In this document: piece by piece, positions 54,671 through 64,000 of the stretch
Numbering within the stretch: position 1 is the stretch's first letter
Layout: each line of letters opens with the position of its first letter
NCBI GenBank assembly: GCA_026874595.1
Contig: CM049319.1
Span: 1,745,501 to 1,809,500 of the forward strand
Length of the DNA stretch: 64,000 nucleotides
Direction: 5' to 3'
Source of the DNA: Sipunculus nudus
Taxonomy: Eukaryota; Annelida; Sipuncula; Golfingiida; Sipunculidae
Made by a program: the position numbers and the translations under genes
Notes under the pieces: model-generated
Told to the model about the DNA's origin: nothing
The model's database searches: none
Seen by the model: the letters and a program-made list of their open reading frames with translations, nothing else

Positions 54671-55864
54671 TAAAATTGCAAAAAAATTGATCAAGTAACA
54701 TTCTAATCATAGAGATCTGTGAGATACAGAAATGCAAGATGGACAAATAGATGCTTCACTTCTTGATTAAATACTTCAATTAAATACTAAGAAATCTAAC
54801 CAGAATTCTGAAGGTGCACAGCTCTGGTAAAGCTAGGATGGCATGAAAAATACTGGAAACATATTTATTAAGGCTGAGTCACCAAAAAATATAAAATATA
54901 AATTAAAATGAACAATTTGATGATTTGTGGATGCACCACCTTTACTCCTCCACACCATCATAACCACATACAAAAAGTGTTCCATGAAATTATGTCAACC
55001 TGTGGTGAGATAATTATCCCAGTGGACAGTGAAGACTCTCATTCCTTAAACAGGTTGGGTTAAATATTAACCTCTCCCATCACTTGATCCTCAGACCTGT
55101 ACACTAAGGGAAAACAGGTATCAGTCAAAAGGGACTGTCAGGGTGTCCATGTACTGGTAAAATAACCTATCTTTAAGTTCCACTACTGGAGATATATATA
55201 TACGTTATCATCTCTTATACTGGTTTTTGATCTTGACTGATTGTTCTTGTACAGGTTTTTACACTTAACTCAAGTACCATTTATCACTGTACAAGACCAA
55301 GATATAGAGATCCACTGATGGACAGACAGCATGGCCATGTAAAAGACTACTGTTGTCTGTCTGTGTTCAGATGATGACTTAAACAATAGCTTTATCCTCC
55401 GGCCAATGATGGGCCTGTAAACCTCCGTCTCCCTCCTTGCTCCTGTCTCCGTATCCCAGCCTACCTGAGTCACAGACACCGGCTCACCATCAGGACAATA
55501 AACGTAATTGTGTCGCAAGTTTTCACCTGCTGTGTAATCAGCAAGTAACTCATTAACGAAATGAAAAAATCAGGTATGCAAGATAATTAGGCAGGCCAAT
55601 GGCAAAAAACTAATTGAGTCAGCCAGTTTTGTGTTTTTACTGACTGGTCTTAGACCATTAGGTGCTCAATGGATTTCAAGCACAAAATGGTCCACTTTAT
55701 TCCTCATTTTTCAGACTCTCGCCTTTTTTCCTCTTCACACTTGTTTCTTACACAGCACATTACTGACAGCAGGTAACATGATGTTTTGTAAGGCTACATT
55801 ATACATCTAGAGTAAAACCAATTAAACCACATCTCCACCCCTTGTATTCAAATTTAAACCTACC

Positions 55865-56009
55865 CCCTTCCCCCTCTCTCTTTTTTCTCTCTCTCTTTCT
55901 CTCTGTCTCTCACTCTCATTTTCTCTTTCTCTTCTCTCAATCCTTTTTTTCTCTCTCTTGTATTCTCTTCTCTCTTTCTCTATCTCTTTCTTTCTCTCTC
56001 ATATTCATT

Positions 56010-56069
<60 letters not shown>

Positions 56070-56072
56070 TAT
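55865..56072. repeat. CT-rich tract ending in (CT)n(TA)n
   Basis: Pyrimidine-rich on the plus strand with a pure (TC)n run at about 56014-56045 followed by (TA)n. It is the opposite strand orientation to the purine tract at 47 kb. Confidence 0.93.
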
Positions 56073-58699
56073 AGGTATTCTGTGGCTGGATTTGATTTAA
56101 TTTAATTCCCATATAGACAAAAGACATGGTGTGTAGTATATATTTTAGAATAATGTTGAATTATAACTAACTTGTAACAGAGGTTATGTTGACACCTATG
56201 TCTCTCTGCCTGAAACTATCATGGATGAGTGGGCCTTCAGACTAGGAAGTGTTGACGATATTTTGAAAGTGATTTCAATAAATATTGGCAGAAGTATTCT
56301 TTTTTTAGTATTCCCTTGTTGTTGATAAATCTTTTTAAAATTATGTTCAAACTTAGAAAGACATCAAACTTTTCTATCATAATTAAACAAGTCCAAACTT
56401 GACTGACAAAAAAGAACAGTAAAAATTAATGGTTTGCCTTTATGTTATATTAATAATATGGCTGCTATTTGTTCATTACCCCTAATGGCCACACCTACAT
56501 TATTTTATATGCGTATTTAAAAGGCTTTACCATAGACATGGAATTAATATTCTGCTATCTGCTCACTGAGGCTTGTTCGTTCTCCTCTCTGTTTCATGAA
56601 TAATTCCCAAGGCCTGAGTTGTAAATTGACTCTGTGGTCTATATTCAGGGCCATTAATGCTTTTTAAAGTATAAGCCATGCACAAGTTTCCAGCTTTTAA
56701 GAGTTTATATACCCAGAGTTAAAATCAGCTTGGCTTTATTAGCTGGAGGCAATAATTGCAGCCTTAATAATAGAGCAATGTTTGTGTATCTGGAGATCTT
56801 TAAGAACATCAAATTTGTTCATGAAAATGAGAGTAAGAATTATTTATGGTAGAAGATACATGTATACAGTAAATGAACACTAACTCTCTGATTCAACAAT
56901 ATAAAAGAAAAACAAGAAAAATGTTGCTTGCAGAATGATAAACATAATGCAACCAAAGTGAAACTCCACCAGTCTGCCTCCCCTATAACTGGTTTTCCAA
57001 AATGTTGGTTGTGTTTATGTGTCACAAGAATTTGGATAAATTGGATATTATAATATAATTATTATTGTTGATATTATTATGACAGATTGAAGTCCTTGTG
57101 ACTTCATAAGTCCCTGTTCACTTTAATTAGATCTGATGACATCACATCAACAGTTCCAGTTGAACATCAAATACACAGACTATTTCAAAACCACAGTTAC
57201 AGTTTATAGTTTAACATCACAAATATAAAAGTACAAATTCTTAAAATAAGCACAATAGTGCTCTATCTCTATAAAATAAATTTATATACATACATAAATA
57301 TATGAAAGAAGTCAAATTTTGAAGGGTATTGTAAAAACTTCTTTATGTAAAAATAGCTTTTTGAAACTTTAAATCATTTTTGTACCATTATATGGTTGCA
57401 AGTATATCCCTCTGCATGATTATTTGATTACAGGGACATGTAAGGGTCAGTTGTCAGCACAGTTTTAACATGAATGACTGGATTATTTGAGGCAGACCAC
57501 AATGCTGTGTTCCTGCTTTGATGGTACACCTTTGATCCTCTTATTCCTACAGTCTGAAATTTGCATGTCCCACAGGATGCTTGGACCCCAGAACCTAGCA
57601 TCCAAAAGAGATTTAGAACATCAGAGATGCATGCACCAGCTTTCTTGAAAATCCTGTACACTTATGCCAACTGTTGTTTAAAACTGTGTAATTATTGTGA
57701 TTAAAAAGTTTAAGTCCAAATGCTGATTACAGATGTACAGATATTTGAATCAATGAAGTACAGACATGAAGTATTACCTCTGCTCTACCTGCTGTGGAAC
57801 AAAGCAACAAACAGCGCTCCTTTAAGGCCATATAAAAAACTCCCTGGTACAGCCCTGGGAAGTGCTGGGCAAATGGGAACAATAAGTCCTCCCATTCAGC
57901 ACGTCACGTCTCCCTCCCATCTTCCTACTCAACGATTATGAGTCATTTTACAGCATTTTGCCTACTCAGCAATAAAACATATACCGTTCCTGGGGGCTCT
58001 GTGTATCATTTACAGACCCCCTGGGACCACAGATTCCTCCTCACCCTGATATAGAATGTCAGAGGAGATAAACGTCTTCATTTAGCCGCCTCCCGTTCCT
58101 CTTCACGTCTCACTGATTTTTATGTATTTTTGTTTCAGTCTCTGGTGATTTATCACACATGATAGTATTTCCTGTTTTTTTGGTGGTTAAATTTTTTTTG
58201 AGAAGCAAATTGCGGAATAATATCACTGAGTTTAAGTACTGATCTGAGGTACCTCCGAGCAAAATGAACTGTATTTACTTTATCTCACAGTTGGGAGGTT
58301 ATAACCAGGTGCTATAGTTTGGGAATTATGTTAAAATCTGTTATCTCCAGCCAAGGTTCAGTGACAACTGATCCATAGAATTAGGGAAACAGAGGTCTTG
58401 TTATCATTTACTGATGTCAACAACATTATTAATGTAATATCAGTGTTTTAATGACAAGATATTTCTGATTTTTTTTATTAGCATGTCTTAACACAACATA
58501 CTGAGCCAAAGTAATCATAATTGTAGTAGACATACTCCATTATCTTCAGGAAGTCAACAAAAAAGCTCCAGTATAAATATACTTAATTGGCACTGAACTA
58601 TCTTGGCACACTCTCACATCATAAATGCAATGTTTTCAATCAGATACAAGTACAGAATAAAACAAGAGCACAAAAAGAGAGCACAATACACATGTTGTA

Positions 58700-59040
58700 C
58701 GTCTTGTGACCTCTGACCTCATTAGATATGTGCAAATTGTGCAAAGAATCAAATTCAGGTAAAAAACTCTATTGGAAAATATTTATGGTTATTTTCATGA
58801 AAAACCATCACATTTTTGTTAAGACTTAAGTCATCACAGTCTGACCTACATCTGATGACTTCTGACATTAAATATGTGTGGATTTGCCAAAAATTGAACT
58901 CAAATGATATAATCTATTGATATAATAATTATATATAGTTTTGTGAAAATTCACTTAATCCCACAGTGACACTGAAAGTTAACGGATCAACACTGCCCAT
59001 ACCATATTAACTGACCCATCTTAGACGGGGTATAAATATT
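58700..59040 (+). repeat. GTGACCTCTGACCTC family, two diverged units
   Basis: Units at about 58708 and 58852 repeat the family head, and the end 'agttaacggatcaacactgcccataccatatta..tgacccatcttagacggggtata' matches the terminus of the 39.4-kb copy. Confidence 0.8.
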
Positions 59041-59398
59041 GCGTTCAGTATGCTGAGCAAGTTTATAAGACAAATTTTATTTTTTATATTGATCCTTGTC
59101 AGAGGCATTGATTATCATACAGATTCTTTATAGAGCTGCTGATAGCCCCGTTGGTCCTTGTAAGAGCCATCAATAATTGGACTGGTCCTCTTACATAAAC
59201 CAGTATATCTAAATGATCATGCCCGTCATGGCCAAATGTCAGTTATCTCTCCCTACGATGCCTCAGCAATATGATTATATATTTTGTATAGATTACTTTG
59301 CATACATGTTCTTAGGCAGATTTTCTCTCAGAGTTGAGGAATTAAAGCATGGCAATTCCTCCATAGTAAAGTAATACTAAACTCCTTCTAAATATTTT

Positions 59399-59580
59399 GT
59401 AACAAAATTAAATTGAAATATGAGAAACATGTTACAAATTAAAATAGAAGTATGAGAAATATGTAATAAATTCAAATAGAAATATGAGAAATTGTAACAA
59501 ATTTAAATTGAAACATGAGAAATTTGTAACAAAATTAAATTGAAACTTGAGAAATTTGTAATATATTTAAATATAAATAT
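59399..59580. repeat. AT-rich tandem repeat, about 36-bp unit
   Basis: Five to six copies of 'gtaacaaa.ttaaattgaaa.atgagaaa', alternating small variants. Confidence 0.88.
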
Positions 59581-59943
59581 GATGAGATATGAGTCTACAT
59601 TATTTTTGGGACATTTACAATTTGTGCCATACAAAACTGGCATGTCATGAACTTATGGTTGTAAGGATTATTGATGGCTCTGGCAGGGACCATATCTAAC
59701 ATATAATCTACAACTAGTATTAATAATTATAAGCTATTTGGGGTTGGCCTAACTCATAATTATAATACAGGCAGCCCCTGATACACGTGGCTGATAATGT
59801 TCCAAGACAAGGATGATATCAATTACCTGTATAGGATACTAAACAGAGCATTTTCAAGATAATTACCTGTATTTCACTGAAAGTGTTCACAGATCTGTTA
59901 AGTTTTATTCAGTCAAGGAAATATAAAAAATATAACAATTGTT

Positions 59944-59966
59944 AAAAAAAAAAAAAAAAAAAAAAA
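59944..59966. repeat. A23 homopolymer
   Basis: Uninterrupted run of A. No retroposon body is visible to its left, so I do not call it a tail. Confidence 0.9.
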
Positions 59967-60609
59967 CTGGCAAAAAGTATAAAGACTGATTTTTAAACAT
60001 GAATAGCTTAAAATACATCACTGGTATACAGGCATAAAGTTGAACCACATGCTACAAGATAATGCTAGAGTACCATGGGTTTGATGAATATTAAATGTTA
60101 CATCATCTTTTGAGGAATATATGATATAGTTTATGTTTTATCTACAGTCCTGAGGGGGCACAAAATCACAGATCCATGAATTATTACAGCATTTCCCACG
60201 ACTGGTACAGCCACTGAATGTGAAGAATGGCCTGTGGGAGAATGTGGCACGTCAAGTGAATGGCAGATTAACCATATATTCCGATATCTGAGAGTATAAC
60301 AGCACCCTGGTGAGATGTGATGACACCTCATATATTGCGGATTAAAAATATTTTCAAAGTGGGGACCATTTCCTAAAATAACTGTTGTTATTCATATAAT
60401 ATTGCAGTAAAAATCACCCAATACATTTATATAAACACTTTTATCATTGTATGAGGATATATTTGAAAGCACAGTTGCCTTGCTCAAAGAAAATTAGTGC
60501 ATTTTATAAATTCTGTTTCCAAGGTCGGCCATGATCTCCCTCTGTCTTTCTTTTTGACTGCCATTTGTATTCAAGAAAAATTTCTAAATGAAAAAAAAAC
60601 AGTTCTTAT

Positions 60610-62185
60610 ATATTAAACAAGTGACCCAGGGGTCATGACGCTCAGCTGACCAGGAAGACATTGACAAAAGTAATTTTATCATCTGAATGTCAAATTTGAA
60701 TGAAATACTTTTTCCAAACTTGACCTTTTGTATAAAATCATCCAATATTCATTGGGGTACTGTGGAGCTCTGTAGCATGAAGGATATGGGAAACAGACAC
60801 CTATTTTCAAGGTTTACAAGATGACTTTTCAGGGGTCTCCCAGCATGTCAAAAAATAAAATTCTAGGTCCAGTTATTATGATTTGTGCCCTGTTAACAGA
60901 TGACCAAATGTTTATTCTGGGGGGTATTTCAAAGCCGCATAGGATGAAGGATATGGGTAACAGAGATGTAATTTCAGGTGCACAAGGAGACTTTTTAGGG
61001 GCCTCCCAGGATATCAAGAAAGGAGATTCTAGGTCAAGTCATTATAATTTGTGCTCTATTAACAGATGACCAAATCTTTATTCTTGGAGCCATAGCATGA
61101 TGGATATGGGAAACAGAGACCTAATTTCAGATTTCCAAAGAGACTTTCCAAAGGCCTCCCTGCATGTCAAGAAAGAAGATTCTAGGTCCAGTCATTATTA
61201 TTTGTGCCCTGTTAATATATGACCAAATCTTTATTCTGGGGGGTACTTCAGAGCCCCATAGCTCACAGAATATGGGTAACAGGGACCTTATTTCAGGTTT
61301 CCATGTAGACCTTTTATGGGCTTCCCTGGAGGTGAGGACAGAAGATTCTAGGTCCAGTCATTATGATTTGTGCCCTGTTTACAGATAACCAAATGTTTAA
61401 AGATCACAAAAGTAGAGAAAAAAAATCGTAAAAAATAAAAAAAATATAGCTGGCGCCACCAATCTCCAGAAATTGATGAAACACTCCATGATCAATATCC
61501 ATGCAAAGAATCATGGTGATTAATGCATTAGTTGTTCAGATACTTGAGCTTTTGTATTAAATTTTGCATTATTCTGGGGGGTACTTCAGAACCCCATAGC
61601 TCGAAGAATATAGGTCACAGTGACCTAATTTCAGGTTTACAAGGAGAATTTCCATAGACCTCCCAGGATGTCAAGTAAGAAGATTCCAGGTCTAGCAGTT
61701 ACGATTTGTGCCCTGTTAACAGACAGACGCCTGGATGGCCGGACGGACGACGGACAAAAGGTGATCCCTATAGCTCAGATGACTTTCAGTCAGCTGAGCT
61801 TAAATTTGAAAAAATACAGGTGGCGCCACCAGAATGCCGAAACTGATGAAACATTTCATGATCACTATCCATGCAAAGAATCATGGTGATCAATATAATA
61901 ATTGTTCAGATACTTGAGCTTTTGTATCAAATTTTCCATTATTCTGGGGGGTACTTCGGAGCTCCATAGCTCAAAAGTTATGGGTAACAGAGACCTAATT
62001 TCAAGTTTTTAAGGAGACTTTTCATGGGCCTCTCAGCATGTAAAGAGAGAAGATTCTAGGTCCAGTTGTTACCATTTGTGCCATGTTAACAGATGACCGC
62101 ATCTTATGAGGTCTCAAAAATAGAGAAAAAAATTCGTAAAAATAAAAACAAGGGACCTATGGGTCACGACACTCAGCTGTTATAT
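60610..62185 (+). repeat. GGGGGGTACTTC family, tandem array of six units
   Basis: Units have 'ttattctggggggtacttcagagcccca.agc', 'atgggtaacagagacctaatttcaggttt', 'aaggagactttt', 'gggcctcccagcatgtcaagaa', 'gaagattctaggtccagt' and 'tttgtgccctgttaacagatgacc'. They begin near 60750, 60910, 61078, 61230, 61569 and 61938. Two carry an inserted GGCGCCACC segment (61448-61460 and 61819-61830). The outer ends share 'aag.gacc.a.gggtca.gac.ctcagctg' (60617 and 62147), which probably marks the element boundary. Confidence 0.9.
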
Positions 62186-63599
62186 ATGATAAAAAATATT
62201 ATTTAGAAATGAGGCACATGCTGGTTTTGTGTGGTAATAAATATAAGCTGTATTATGAGTTGTTGTTGTTTAGCTTATGTATGATTTTGATAGTACCTTT
62301 GGAGACAGGGAAGAGGATTGATTTCATTTATTTTATTAACAAATGGAGTACTATTGTCACACAGATTTTGACTTGGCCATATAACTTATAAGCAGAACAT
62401 ATAATATAAGAGTTTAACTATTTATTAATAGAAATACATATATTGTCCCAAATATAATTTTTATTAAAAATAATAAGAGAATCATATGATTTTTTAAAAT
62501 GAAATATAACTGATATGATTATTAAAATAATATTAAAGAATATATTCATGAATGCATTCATGAATACATTTTAAAGTATTTGCACGAGTATTCATATATT
62601 TTCATTTTTACCTGAATTCCCATTCTTTATGCAAGAAATTTTATAATGGAGTACAAAATCATATTCGTATTTAAATACAATTACAAAGTATTTGCACCAT
62701 GTCTGGAATTTATTCAGTTTTCACCAAACAATGATGTTGAGAATCCAGAATATACAAAATTCACACATTTAAATAATGATCATAAGTACCTGGTTTTATG
62801 GCTTTTATTTATATTAAAAAATAACTGTAAAAAATTCATTTTGGACTAATTTCACATCAATGTACACACTAGACACAGCAGGAATCTAGATTAATATTAT
62901 CAACTGCATCTTTGTCTAATTTTTTTCATATGATCCCTAATGATTAGTAATGAATAATATGATTTACTTCTTTATCATTAAAATTGAACTGAAAAATGCC
63001 ATAGGTGACTGCATGGTGTTATTTGGAATATGTGACATTCTACCCATCGATACAAGATTCTTATATCATCAGTAACTGCAAGTTAATTTCCTGTTATTAT
63101 AAACTAACAAATTCCTTTTCTATTTTTCTTTAATTTGTTATTAAAAACCAATAAAAAATTATTAATTTATTGTTTTTTGTTATGTTCTTGGTTAAAACTA
63201 CTAGATGAGTTGGGTTGGACACCTGGATCAACTGTGGCTTGCCATAAGCTGCCTGGATTCCATGTATGCCTCGCCTCAAGCGTGCATAATTTGATGAAAG
63301 GTCAACAAGGTCAACATACAGGTGACTCAAGAGGGGCTGGAGAGAGCCAAAGTCTGACAGGGTCTCATAAAAAACATTAATAAAAGCTACAATTTTTGGC
63401 CAATTTCTTTCAGCTTTCTAAACTTAAAAGCTGAAATGCTTATGTGTGCATGATATGAAAATTATATCAAGAGTGCTCACGGGAAAACAAAAGTGCCATG
63501 GTCACAGTTGGGCAAAATTTAAGGTACTAATTTTATATTTATACTAAATAAAATTTGAAAAATTCAGAACTAATTTTGGGTATTCAATTGAATCTTGAT

Positions 63600-64000
63600 T
63601 AAATAATGTTACATCCCTGACAAAAAAATCTCTAGCTTCAGCAATGGTCTTGTTAAGGGAGTAAATATATTTCTTGATTTTTCACAAAGTGCATTATGTT
63701 TGGGCCCATAACTTAAAACAATCACACAATACTGACATCATTCTGGCATGTGCATAGAGAATGAAAAATATGTATATTATTTATGATTAAAGTCAGATCA
63801 GTGGTTTTGATATTAGGCAGTCTTGAAGTGTAACAATGGGTTTTTAATGGAAAAATGAAGTTTTTCATTAATATCTCGAATGTCCTAGTGACCAAATTCT
63901 TGGCATGGTAGGGGATTTTGGAGACATCTAACATTATGCCAAATTTTGGATTCCTAGGTCTTACGGTTTCAAAACATGCCACATCTACGGACGGACGGAC
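63600..64000 (+). repeat. Possible interspersed repeat running off the window
   Basis: The last 100 bases read like the end of a mollusc-type repeat ('attatgccaaattttggattcctaggtcttacggttt') and finish in an ACGGACGGACGGAC run, which continues beyond the window. A similar CGGACGGACGACGGAC run occurs at 61739-61755. Confidence 0.4.

Larger units (their letters stand above)
39065..64000 (-). other. Long 5' intron or upstream flank of the THSD7-like gene
   Basis: No TSP1-type exon was found here by eye on the minus strand, although the frame of exon 1 requires at least one more exon upstream. The region is mostly repeats (listed separately). Stretches with no repeat or gene that I can recognise: 42280-46500, 48010-48990, 54670-55860, 56075-58690 and 62190-63480. 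Somewhat GC-richer unique blocks at about 42640-43060, 43720-44240, 52690-52920 and 57840-58130 could be regulatory. Confidence 0.6.

Noticed and set aside
55270-55518. Minus-strand frame with a CPDGEP stretch, considered as a missing 5' exon
   Set aside because: It lacks the tryptophan and cysteine spacing of a TSP1 module and I saw no convincing splice sites giving the needed phase.

Overview
The window is animal nuclear DNA. It is AT-rich, has spliced genes with GT-AG introns, long introns and many interspersed repeats and minisatellites. The protein and the repeat style (units ending in ACGGACGGAC runs, 'gaggttatgtt' fragments) suggest a lophotrochozoan, most likely a mollusc. That placement is an inference. 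I see no prokaryotic, organellar or viral genes.

One gene can be supported. It lies on the minus strand from 39064 to the stop codon at 2339-2341 and encodes most of a THSD7A/THSD7B-type receptor, a multi-thrombospondin-type-1 (TSP1) single-pass membrane protein. I assembled 21 exons by hand (39064-38961, 22505-22239, 16500-16303, 15774-15553, 14951-14775, 14419-14249, 13918-13775, 13310-13110, 12760-12633, 12133-11980, 11179-10952, 10004-9745, 9214-9046, 8520-8414, 8170-8031, 7714-7617, 7070-6942, 6370-6242, 5490-5464, 4796-4709, 3215-2339). Every splice phase closes and they give one frame of about 1,338 residues: seven CxxDC/TSP1 modules plus a half-module at the 5' edge, a short tryptophan module, two small EGF-like cysteine modules, a 27-base microexon, a membrane segment and a 292-residue cytoplasmic tail. 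The signal peptide and the first TSP1 repeat were not found and probably lie beyond position 64000.

Layout: 1-2338 is 3'UTR/downstream sequence; 2339-16500 holds 19 of the 21 exons; 16501-38960 is two large introns around one exon; 39065-64000 is a very long intron (or 5' flank) made largely of repeats. The repeats include a GA-rich polypurine tract of about 1.2 kb (46780-48010), a 3.4-kb pair of minisatellite arrays with a 108-bp higher-order unit bracketed by a direct repeat of about 230 bp (48998-52680), and three interspersed families. Several unrelated-looking families share the palindrome GGTGGCGCCACC.

The most notable points are the long intracellular tail, which continues about 260 residues past where the recalled human THSD7A protein ends and carries three YxxL motifs, a DSGxxS motif and a proline-rich SH3/EVH1-type segment; the extra EGF-like module and in-frame microexon beside the membrane; and the bracketed higher-order minisatellite locus. 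Comparisons with human THSD7A are from memory and need an alignment.
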